From assembly GCF_050433445.1 (NCBI RefSeq), contig NZ_JBNPXF010000033.1, positions 1-19,645 of the forward strand: a stretch of DNA of 19,645 nucleotides, in the 5' to 3' direction. The notes beneath the pieces were generated by a model that saw nothing but the letters and a program-made list of their open reading frames with translations, had not been told where the DNA came from and ran no database searches. The position numbers and the translations under genes were made by a program. Of this stretch, positions 6,286 through 14,725 are shown in pieces (position 1 is the stretch's first letter; each line of letters begins with the position of its first letter). Source of the stretch: Kroppenstedtia sanguinis (GTDB lineage Bacteria; Bacillota; Bacilli; Thermoactinomycetales; DSM-45169).

Positions 6286-9200
6286 AATCTAACCCCCTGG
6301 GCAATGAACGGATAATCAACTCATCACCTATTTTTTGAAAAGCGGCCTGACCACTTTCCACTTGCTGATCCACTTCCTGTAGCAGTTCCCCGTCAGATGA
6401 ATATTGATATTCGATCAGCTTTTCGGATAGATCCTTCATCTTGGCCGCTCCATCAAAATCAGATTGAAGTACATATTCAACAAAACCCGTATTGCTTCTG
6501 ATGTCTTTCCGGTTTTCCTTTTTTGTTACAATATGGCCTCTGGCCCCCAGCAAGAGAAAATCCCCATCCTTTCTTATACAATCTATTAACAAGTCCCGGG
6601 TCCAGGGTAATTCAATATCCAAGTCCGGAAGGTCCTCCGGCATTAAACACTTATCGATCGATACAAATGGATGACCAAACACCTCCTCCTCTTCATCCAA
6701 AACACTCATAACCTGCCTCCTCAGTTGTTCAGATTTACTATCATTCCACCCCAGTACATCACGGTGTATATATTCTCCATATCTCCCCCGTTTATAGTAG
6801 AAAATTTCCTCGGAATAGATGAGCGCATTGTCAAAGGATTGAGGACGCCCGCCCACTTCTTCTGTCAGCCAATGAAGCACCTCTTCACGATCAACCACTG
6901 TCTGTTCCGCCAGGATGAACTCCTCAACCAGAGAGACAACCGTCAATGATTCAGATTCCACCCCTTTTCTTGCAATATGGGGGTACCGGATAAATTCAAA
7001 TTGATTTTTAAAAAGCAATTTTAAAAGGTTATACAGCATATAGCTGGAACGAATCCCTTTAGACAAGCAGTAGGCTTTATTCTCTTTGAACAAACCGTTG
7101 ATTTGAATGGAAGACAAATCCGTCAGCTTTTCTTTGATCTGATCAGCAATATTTTGAAGAGAATCCTGTTCAATCTCCTCGTAGAATTCAAGTAATCCAT
7201 ACTTGCCGAGATCGACTTGGATAAAGTCTTTAGCAGCATTCAGTGTAAACTGTAGGGTAAACAGCTTCCATCCTTGATTATCACAAAACTCCTGTCTCAA
7301 CTCATCAAGCGAAACCGCTGTTCCTCTTTCACGAATGTAATCTTTGATCAATTCTTCGTTTCGTATATTAACATAGGAACCCAATTTAACTACTTTAGGA
7401 AACTTCGGGAATGAAACGATGTGAGAACAATGTCGTCTGAGAAGTGAATACAAGGCATACTCATTGGGGATATTCCGCTTATTCATTTCCTCTTGATTCC
7501 GATTATAAAAAGGATAGATGGAAAAGACTTGGCGACTACTTAACTTCTCTGCCATCTCTTCCGCCAATCCCTGCAGGAAATCAACATCCTCCTGGACAAA
7601 CATCCGGTGGATGTAGACCCCCCGTCCCCATAGATAGAGGTCCTCCAACTGTTCACGGGTACAGATGGAGGTGAATTCTCTGCCCTTTTTAAACAGTCCT
7701 GGAATTAACCGATTCGCTCTTTCAACCAAGAGATTGGCTTCCTTGTAAACTTCTATTCCTTCTTTAAATTCTTTCATCACGATCAAGACCATATTTTTCT
7801 TTTTGTACTTTTTCAGGATAAATCGTTGATCTGAAACCTGCTCCAAACGTGGATAAACATAATGACGAATGGAGTCAACAGGTAAATTCCATTCTTCAGC
7901 GCATGAATTCATCCATGTTTCAATTTCCTTTTGTGTCCATAAAGAACCTTCCAATTGTCTATCTACTGACTTTACAATTTCTCTCTCCATTTTCAACAGA
8001 TCCTTCGGACTGCAATTTGTTAGAATCCAACGATCGAAAGCCAAGTGAACACCCTGATGTTCTAACACTTCTAAAATCAAGTAATTTCGAAAAGAGCGTT
8101 CCCTAACCCATTTGTTAGAAAGACGACCTTCGTTTTTCTCCAACCGATCCAATATTCCTTTCCACCACTTGCGCCCCAATGCTGCGATTTTGTTTACTGC
8201 TTTTTTCACTATCTGACGAATTCTTTCTCGAGTAAGTCCATACTCTTGCCCCAATTCCTCCAAGGTGAAACGTTTGCCCTTTAAATCACTCTCATAGCGC
8301 TTACGGAACATTTCTAACGCTCGAGAACTCATATTTAATTCATCACAGATACTGTTATGTGATAACATTTCATCTAATCGACGGGCAAATCGATTAAATT
8401 CATAGTGTAGCAACTCTTCCTCATCCATCGATTCAATGATCTTCTGTTCTTCTTCCTCTTCTTTTGCCCGTTCCACTTTGACTTGTAGATATTTAGTGAA
8501 TTTATCCAACGACTTTTTACCCACTTGTGGAATGTAAGTTAAATCCATCAAATCACTTGGAAGTTGATCATATTGCTTGATCCCATTCGTTTTTAAACTC
8601 TCCACCATCCCGGGACAGGTTGGAAAATCGGATACATCCAGTGATTGTTTCCTAAGGTTTGAGGGCAATACCAAACTTATAGAACCAAAATGGAGCTCAC
8701 CTTCTTTTAACCCATATTCTTGATCCTTGTTTAACTTTTCCGCAAACACATCCTGTAGTAACAAAAAGAATTTTTTTATGCGCCCGGGCCCAACCCCCTT
8801 TAATTGTGCCTGGAAAACAGAAAGGTCATTTGGTAGATCGGATACCTTTTGGATCCCCAATTCCCTTTTCATTCCGTTGATCAATGATTGACACCCGGGA
8901 AACTTCTGATGGCTCAGTTTCATTCCCAGCTCATCAGGAGGAATAACAAGTTTCTTACCTTCAAAACATACTGTTTTTTGCTCCACCATCCCCTCCTCAG
9001 TCATAAGCGAAAAATGCTTTGACAATATGTTCATCGTCTCGTAAAAAGCCTCTTGAGTTACCCACTGAATGGAATCTAAGGGCAAGTGATTCATCTGACT
9101 GACCTGATGGATACCAAAACGTTTAAAATTGGATTGTACAGAAATCGGAAGCACCTCTTCCACAGGCCTCTCCAGTGGGTGATCGCTATAGATCCAGCGC

Positions 9201-10375
9201 AGCGGCTTGTCATGGTGCAAATCAACAATTTGCTGTAACTCTCCTCCAAAATGAACTCCAAAAAACCACAATTGGCTTGTTAAATTATAAAATCCTCTCC
9301 GGTTTTGCCGATACCAATCCCGCAGACCTTCCACGGTGATATCGGAAAAGGTTTGGATCCCTGTATAAGCGGAAAACTCTGTAACAGGACTCGATTCAAA
9401 TCGATGGACAGACCACCCTTGCAAATGCTCCGGAATGATGAGCTGATCAGATTCTCCTTTTGCTTCAGGAATCAATGCGTCTCTTATCTTGGACTCGCCG
9501 TTGACTTTTTCCTCAGCTCGGTCTGTCTGAGCCGATTGTCCACTTTTCCCTTCCGATTTCGGAACATTCTTCGATGCCTTTACCAATAGGAACCAACCTG
9601 GTCGTCTGCCAGTTGCACGCCCCCCTTTCTTTGAGAAACGAAAATAGATTTGATATTTCTTTAAAGGAAAAAGAATCTTGTTTAACTCCCATCCGCCAAT
9701 CACCCATAGTGAGCCACCAGCACCCCGTTTATCGATGGGATCCAATCCGTGTTCCTTTAGATATGCGATCAAGTCAAAGGGGCCATCCTTTTCAAGTTCA
9801 CCTTCGTTCTCCAGATTACCCCGGTCATCAACCATCGTGGTGGAGGGCGCATTCTCCTTAGAAGCTCTTTTGATCAACCATTCTTCCATACTGCTCAGCT
9901 TCTCCTCCAGCGTCTGACTGATCACCCGCTCGATCTCTGCTGTATCCACCCCTCTGTCCACCGGGGGATGGCGGTAGGGGGGCGCCTGAAAGTCGGCGCT
10001 CCCATACACCTCCATCCACCAAACCGCCAGCTGGTACAAGTAGCGGTGGGCCCTTAGAGATTCCTCCACCGTGCCGTAACCGTTCTGATGGGCGGCTTTG
10101 TTTCCTTCCAGCCGGAGCATTTCCATCGCGTCAAAGATCGTTTCCGTGATGAACCCTTCCCGCTTCAAGGCTCGGGTTCGCTCGGCCAGGTTTTCATAGA
10201 CATCGACGACTCCCTCCTCTTTCAGCAACCAATCCACGATCCCTTCCAGCCATTTGCGGCTTCGGATGAGGGCGGAGGGCGGATCGTCGTAGACCATCCG
10301 CTCCACAGCCTCTGCTTCCCTGGCCGCCGCCGGTTGCCATCCGTCCAAAAAGGCGAAAAGAGGTTGTTCCTTCAT
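6269..10375 (-). CDS. Large DUF4145-like / HhH-repeat / sigma-4-like HTH protein
   Basis: I prefer ATG 10375 (1368 residues), which lies 23 bp after hsdR with GAGGGGAG upstream; a GTG at 10426 would add 17 residues inside hsdR. Domains in order: a DUF4145-like helical region (about 30-125, with RSRKWLEGIVDWLL and LEGNKAAHQNGYG), seen in Type I restriction proteins; a conserved patch GGSLWVIGG and GGRATGRRPGW (about 220-260); three helix-hairpin-helix/alpha-CTD-like repeats (about 409-630; e.g. LKGVGPGRIKKF, IPQVGKKSLDKF); an acidic helix; a sigma-70 region-4-like HTH (about 701-731, FTLEELGQEYGLTRERIRQI); then over 600 residues resembling tandem winged-helix modules. No nuclease or ATPase motif is visible. 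It looks like a DNA-binding scaffold or transcription-factor-like partner for the downstream ATPase. The first 150 codons are far more GC-rich than the rest. Confidence 0.8.
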   Translation of the reverse strand: MKEQPLFAFLDGWQPAAAREAEAVERMVYDDPPSALIRSRKWLEGIVDWLLKEEGVVDVYENLAERTRALKREGFITETIFDAMEMLRLEGNKAAHQNGYGTVEESLRAHRYLYQLAVWWMEVYGSADFQAPPYRHPPVDRGVDTAEIERVISQTLEEKLSSMEEWLIKRASKENAPSTTMVDDRGNLENEGELEKDGPFDLIAYLKEHGLDPIDKRGAGGSLWVIGGWELNKILFPLKKYQIYFRFSKKGGRATGRRPGWFLLVKASKNVPKSEGKSGQSAQTDRAEEKVNGESKIRDALIPEAKGESDQLIIPEHLQGWSVHRFESSPVTEFSAYTGIQTFSDITVEGLRDWYRQNRRGFYNLTSQLWFFGVHFGGELQQIVDLHHDKPLRWIYSDHPLERPVEEVLPISVQSNFKRFGIHQVSQMNHLPLDSIQWVTQEAFYETMNILSKHFSLMTEEGMVEQKTVCFEGKKLVIPPDELGMKLSHQKFPGCQSLINGMKRELGIQKVSDLPNDLSVFQAQLKGVGPGRIKKFFLLLQDVFAEKLNKDQEYGLKEGELHFGSISLVLPSNLRKQSLDVSDFPTCPGMVESLKTNGIKQYDQLPSDLMDLTYIPQVGKKSLDKFTKYLQVKVERAKEEEEEQKIIESMDEEELLHYEFNRFARRLDEMLSHNSICDELNMSSRALEMFRKRYESDLKGKRFTLEELGQEYGLTRERIRQIVKKAVNKIAALGRKWWKGILDRLEKNEGRLSNKWVRERSFRNYLILEVLEHQGVHLAFDRWILTNCSPKDLLKMEREIVKSVDRQLEGSLWTQKEIETWMNSCAEEWNLPVDSIRHYVYPRLEQVSDQRFILKKYKKKNMVLIVMKEFKEGIEVYKEANLLVERANRLIPGLFKKGREFTSICTREQLEDLYLWGRGVYIHRMFVQEDVDFLQGLAEEMAEKLSSRQVFSIYPFYNRNQEEMNKRNIPNEYALYSLLRRHCSHIVSFPKFPKVVKLGSYVNIRNEELIKDYIRERGTAVSLDELRQEFCDNQGWKLFTLQFTLNAAKDFIQVDLGKYGLLEFYEEIEQDSLQNIADQIKEKLTDLSSIQINGLFKENKAYCLSKGIRSSYMLYNLLKLLFKNQFEFIRYPHIARKGVESESLTVVSLVEEFILAEQTVVDREEVLHWLTEEVGGRPQSFDNALIYSEEIFYYKRGRYGEYIHRDVLGWNDSKSEQLRRQVMSVLDEEEEVFGHPFVSIDKCLMPEDLPDLDIELPWTRDLLIDCIRKDGDFLLLGARGHIVTKKENRKDIRSNTGFVEYVLQSDFDGAAKMKDLSEKLIEYQYSSDGELLQEVDQQVESGQAAFQKIGDELIIRSLPRGLDYESEC

Positions 10376-10398
10376 ACTACCGATGCCACTCCCCTCGG

Positions 10399-13300
10399 TT
10401 AAAGTGTTTTCGCTTCGCTGAGACACATCAGATGGGCCTGCTTCATGACGGTTTCGATTGCGTCCTGCTGTTGATCCGGCGGGTATCCGTACTTTTTCAA
10501 CAAGCGCTTGATGTTGACCCGCATCTTGGCCTGGACGCTCTCGCGCAGGTTCCAGTCGATGCTCATATCATTTTTGATAGCTCGGGTCAGATCCCGCGCA
10601 ATCTGTTTCAAGATGTCGTCCTCCATCATTTCCTTGGCGGAGCTATTGGTAGCCAGGGCATCATAGAAGGCCACTTCTTCCTTAGACAGGCCTAAGTCTT
10701 CCCCCCGACGGTGAGCCTGGTTCATCTGTTTAGCCAACTCGATCATCTCTACGATCACCTGAGTAGTTTCAATCGCCCGGTTCTGGTATTTGACAATCGC
10801 TTGCTCCAACAACTCAGAGAATTTTTTAGCCTGAACCATGTTGTCTCGTTGCACCGTTCGGACTTTCCCTTTGAGGAGGCGACGGAGCAATTCGACTGCC
10901 AAGTTTTTCTGTTCCAATCCTTTGACCTCTTCCAAAAATTCGTCAGACAGAATCGCGATATTCGGCTTATTCAGTCCAACAGAACCCAACACGTCGACCA
11001 CACCCTCAGAGATGACGGACTTGGACACCAGCTGGTTGATTTCCGCATCCAACTGGGCGGCCGATTTGCGCCGACTGTCGGCGGGGATCAGCTTAACGAT
11101 ACCGGATTTGATCGCTTTGAAGAGCCCGATCTCCCGGTTGATCCGCTTCGCTTGTTCTGTCGTAGAACAGAGGGCATAGGCTTTAGCCAGTTCCGTCACC
11201 CACTGCATAAACTTCTTTTTCTCCTCTTCTTTCAAGCCGAGTACCACATCTACTCCCTGGGTAATGACCCGCATCCGATCCGCCGGGCCACCCGTCAGGA
11301 ACAGACGATAGTCGAAGCCGTGGAGGAGATCCCGAATCAAGTCGTACTTCTCTAGCAACACCTCCACCGCTTGCTCTGTATCCACCCCAGTAGTGCGACG
11401 GTCACTCTCGGTATATTGGGTAAGGGCGGTCTTCAGAGAATCAGCGATCCCGATGTAGTCCACCACCAACCCGCCGGGCTTGTCTTGGAACACCCGGTTC
11501 ACCCGGGCGATGGCCTGCATCAGGTTGTGGCCCCGCATCGGTTTATCCACATACAGAGTATGCATGCAAGGGGCATCGAAACCGGTTAGCCACATATCGA
11601 CCACGATCACCATGGCGAGAGGATCCTCTGGGTCCTTCATCCGCTTGGCCAGCATCTCCCGTTGCTTTTTGGTCGTGTGATGAGGGCGCATCTTCTCCTC
11701 ATCCTCCGCTTTCCCACCGGTGAAGATCACCTTGATCTTCCCGTGCTCCAAGTCGTCGCTGTGCCAGTCCGGCCGCACTTGGATGATAGCATCGTAAAGA
11801 TCGACAGCGATACGGCGGGACATGGTGACCACCATCCCTTTACCGGAAATGGCTTGCTGCCGCTCCTCAAAGTGATGGACGATGTCTTGGGCCACCTGCC
11901 GCACCCGTTTCTCCGAACCGACCAAGGCTTCCAACCGGGACCACTTGGATTTTAGTTTTTCCCGCTCTTCCGCCTCCTGGTACTCGGTGATCTCCTCATA
12001 CTCATCATCCAGACGGGGTTTCTCCGCATCAGACAGCTCCAATCTGGCGATGCGGCTCTCATAGTAGATCTTCACCGTGGTCCCGTCTTCTACGGCCCGG
12101 GTCATATCGTAGATGTCTATGTAGTCACCGAAGACGGCGGGAGTGTTCTTGTCCGCCAGCTCCACCGGAGTGCCGGTAAAGCCGATGTAAGAGGCATTGG
12201 GCAAGGCATCCCGCATGTATTTGGCATGGCCGAACTTCACCTGGGCCTGATCCTTCTTTTTCACCACTCGTGCCTTGAAGCCATATTGACTACGATGGGC
12301 TTCATCAGCGATGACGACCACATTCCTGCGGTGGGTGATCGCACTCAGGGTCTCCCCTTCCTTATCTGGGGCAAATTTGTGAATGGTGGTAAAGATGATG
12401 CCTCCAGACTCCCGATTCAGCAGATCCCGCAAATGCTCCCGATTGTTCGCCTGTTTTGGTTGTTCCCGGAGTAACTGTTGCGAGCGGCTAAAAGTACCGA
12501 AGAGCTGATCGTCCAGGTCATTACGGTCGGTGAGGATGACCAGGGTGGGATTGTTCAGCTCCTGCATCAGTTTACCGGCATAGAAGACCATGGACAAACT
12601 TTTGCCCGAGCCTTGGGTGTGCCAGATCACCCCGATCTTGCGATCCCCCTCCTCCTCTGTCGCCCGCAGAGTGCTCTCCACTGCCTTGTTGGCGGCGTGG
12701 TACTGATGGTACCCTGCCAGGATCTTGGAAGTATGGCGGCCATCGGTCTGGAACAGGAGGAAGTGGCGCAGGAGATCCAACAGCCGGTGCGGGTAGAGCA
12801 TCCCCTTGATCAGCACTTCCATCTGGGGAATGCTGTCGGGAGCCAGCTCGACGCCGTCCATGGTGCGCCACCACATGTAGCGGTCCTCATCCGCCGTCAG
12901 CGTCCCCACCCGGGCGTTGGTCCCGTCGCTGATGACGGAAAAGGCGTGGGTGGTGAACAATTCAGGAACCCAGGATTTGTAGTTTTGGATCTGGTTGTAG
13001 GCGTGGGTCAACTTCTTCTCTTCATCGAGAGCGCTTTTCAATTCAAACAGCACCAGGGGCATCCCGTTGACGAAGAGAATCACGTCGGTGCGGACGGGTT
13101 TGTGGCCGTATCCCTTCCACACGCGAAACTGGTTGACCGCCAACCAGTTGTTGCGTTCCGGCCGATCATAATCCAACAGCCACACCTTGTCCGTCTTGAT
13201 ACTGCCGTCCTCCCGCCGGAGCTGCACATCCACCCCCTCAGTCAGCATACGGTGGAAGGCCAGGTTGTTCTCCAACAGATCCATCCCTTGGGGAATCTTC

Positions 13301-13524
13301 ACCCTGCGCACCGCTTCCTCGATTCCTTCCGGCGGGATATGAGGGTTGATCCCGGTCAGCGCCTCCCGCAAGCGCTCCTCCAGGATCACCTCCCCATAAT
13401 CCCCCCGCTCTGGATACTCCCCCTCTGGGGAGATCTCCGGCCCGGAAGCCCTCTCAAACCCCAACTCCTCCAACCAATCCATCACCGCTGGCTCATCCAG
13501 CTTCGGTTCCGTCAATTCGTTCAT
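10399..13524 (-). CDS. hsdR: Type I restriction enzyme R subunit
   Basis: ATG 13522-13524 follows AGGAGG with six bases of spacing, giving 1041 residues, the usual HsdR size; a GTG nine codons upstream lacks such a site. The N-terminal nuclease domain has the D...ExK site (Asp147, Glu161, Lys163, in RTDVILFVNG..LFELKS). The helicase motor has Walker A HTQGSGKS (302-309), the DEAH box (407-410, VIADEAHRSQ), FTGTPVE, and a late QAIARVNRVF arginine-finger motif. The helical C-terminus should dock on the M2S core. HsdR translocates DNA and cuts when it meets unmethylated sites as part of an R2M2S complex. The start overlaps the hsdS stop by 32 bp. The gene is intact, but its obligatory partner HsdM is frameshifted here. 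Confidence 0.96.
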   Translation of the reverse strand: MNELTEPKLDEPAVMDWLEELGFERASGPEISPEGEYPERGDYGEVILEERLREALTGINPHIPPEGIEEAVRRVKIPQGMDLLENNLAFHRMLTEGVDVQLRREDGSIKTDKVWLLDYDRPERNNWLAVNQFRVWKGYGHKPVRTDVILFVNGMPLVLFELKSALDEEKKLTHAYNQIQNYKSWVPELFTTHAFSVISDGTNARVGTLTADEDRYMWWRTMDGVELAPDSIPQMEVLIKGMLYPHRLLDLLRHFLLFQTDGRHTSKILAGYHQYHAANKAVESTLRATEEEGDRKIGVIWHTQGSGKSLSMVFYAGKLMQELNNPTLVILTDRNDLDDQLFGTFSRSQQLLREQPKQANNREHLRDLLNRESGGIIFTTIHKFAPDKEGETLSAITHRRNVVVIADEAHRSQYGFKARVVKKKDQAQVKFGHAKYMRDALPNASYIGFTGTPVELADKNTPAVFGDYIDIYDMTRAVEDGTTVKIYYESRIARLELSDAEKPRLDDEYEEITEYQEAEEREKLKSKWSRLEALVGSEKRVRQVAQDIVHHFEERQQAISGKGMVVTMSRRIAVDLYDAIIQVRPDWHSDDLEHGKIKVIFTGGKAEDEEKMRPHHTTKKQREMLAKRMKDPEDPLAMVIVVDMWLTGFDAPCMHTLYVDKPMRGHNLMQAIARVNRVFQDKPGGLVVDYIGIADSLKTALTQYTESDRRTTGVDTEQAVEVLLEKYDLIRDLLHGFDYRLFLTGGPADRMRVITQGVDVVLGLKEEEKKKFMQWVTELAKAYALCSTTEQAKRINREIGLFKAIKSGIVKLIPADSRRKSAAQLDAEINQLVSKSVISEGVVDVLGSVGLNKPNIAILSDEFLEEVKGLEQKNLAVELLRRLLKGKVRTVQRDNMVQAKKFSELLEQAIVKYQNRAIETTQVIVEMIELAKQMNQAHRRGEDLGLSKEEVAFYDALATNSSAKEMMEDDILKQIARDLTRAIKNDMSIDWNLRESVQAKMRVNIKRLLKKYGYPPDQQQDAIETVMKQAHLMCLSEAKTL

Positions 13525-14695
13525 GGGATGCCTCCTCTTCGATGGGTACACGAATCTCTCCGGACATCAGCTTGGGCAACAGGGTATCGCGGAGGGATTG
13601 TAGGGTTTGCGTTTCCAGCTGATGACTATATACCTTTTCGACTATTCCTTTTATTATCTCATTGTATTCTTCCTGCACTTTGATCGGCGGGACTATTACC
13701 TTGATTTCTTTAAAGGCTTTCTTACTGATTTCTAAAAAAGTACTTCCATTGGCTCGACCCTCAACGTCTTCTTTGTAATACTTAATCCAAAACATTAGGT
13801 GATAGTTAGAAAGGTCTTTATCACAAATGATATTAATAAACCCTTGATTTGTACTGATTTCTTTCATTGCGATTGAGCTGTAGCCGATTGTAGCACGACT
13901 CGTCATTAGTACTGTACCTATTGGAAGCAACTTAGCTGAACTTTTCTCCAAACCCAACTTGGTTATCTTTCGTGATGTATCAAAGATCACTGAACTGTCC
14001 ATCGATGTCATATCCGATGGTGTCGCCCATAGGATATTTCCATTCTCCCAGTACTCAGGCACTTTGGTTTTTGGTGTTCCACCTCCGGTAATTGTACAAA
14101 CTTCACCGATCGTTTTCACCTCCCACCCCTTCGGAATCAACCCCAACTCACTTTCCACGAACTCCCCGTCTCGGAAGGGTTCGTAGTCAACGAACCAGGA
14201 TTGGAACAGAGCCTGGGCTATGGATTCCAGAGTCTGGTTCATCCGGTTGTTGATCTCGATTTTGTCATCCAAGGCGGAGAGGATGGCAGCGATTTGTTTT
14301 TGCTTTAGTTTGCTAGGCCAACTTACACGGATGGGATGAACATGATTCCGGTTTAATGTGGGATTGGCTGATCCTACATTATAACTTTCCAAATGAAGAG
14401 TTTTTAAAAAGTAGTATATAAATTTCGGATGGTTTCCTTTGAAATCTTTAACCCACAGGGTGGTATCATGGGGCCAATAGTCCTTATCAATGAAAAAAAC
14501 AGTACCGAGTGTGCCTTTGCGATCGACAATCACTCCAGGCCCTTCTACTTTAGATTCATTATGTGTCCCTGAAATACCACTGGATGATATAACAGGAAAA
14601 TTACCAGGCTCCATTTGTTTCTTTGTAATGTCAAAACCACGTTGGAGTGTTAAAACATTGCCCAAGTAAGTCTCTTCCCATCCCTCAACACCCAT
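13493..14695 (-). CDS. hsdS: Type I restriction specificity subunit S
   Basis: The 400-residue protein has the full two-TRD plan. TRD1 spans about 1-130 (GWEETYLGNVLTLQRG). The central conserved region (about 132-175) has KQIAAILSALDDKIEINNRM and SIAQALFQSWFVDYEPF. TRD2 spans about 188-345 (PKGWEVKTIGEVCTITGGG). The distal conserved region is VQEEYNEIIKGIVEK to LLPKLMSGEIRV. HsdS recognises a bipartite DNA site and holds two HsdM subunits. ATG 14695 follows AGGAG at about ten bases, 30 bp after hsdM. The TRD-coding DNA is more AT-rich than the flanking hsdR and hsdM, consistent with exchange of specificity modules. The gene looks complete. Confidence 0.95.
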   Translation of the reverse strand: MGVEGWEETYLGNVLTLQRGFDITKKQMEPGNFPVISSSGISGTHNESKVEGPGVIVDRKGTLGTVFFIDKDYWPHDTTLWVKDFKGNHPKFIYYFLKTLHLESYNVGSANPTLNRNHVHPIRVSWPSKLKQKQIAAILSALDDKIEINNRMNQTLESIAQALFQSWFVDYEPFRDGEFVESELGLIPKGWEVKTIGEVCTITGGGTPKTKVPEYWENGNILWATPSDMTSMDSSVIFDTSRKITKLGLEKSSAKLLPIGTVLMTSRATIGYSSIAMKEISTNQGFINIICDKDLSNYHLMFWIKYYKEDVEGRANGSTFLEISKKAFKEIKVIVPPIKVQEEYNEIIKGIVEKVYSHQLETQTLQSLRDTLLPKLMSGEIRVPIEEEASHERIDGTEAG

Positions 14696-14725
14696 CCCTC
14701 ATCACTCCTCCCGTTCCACTCCGGT

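Noticed and set aside
3617..10375. Assignment to Lamassu
   Set aside because: An SMC plus a small protein is compatible, but no nuclease or hydrolase effector motif is visible in the partner protein, so the name would be a guess.
12478..13683. 401-codon open frame on the + strand
   Set aside because: It is antisense to hsdR and hsdS, has a His/Gln/Pro-rich shadow composition, no start signal, and lies over strongly supported coding sequence.
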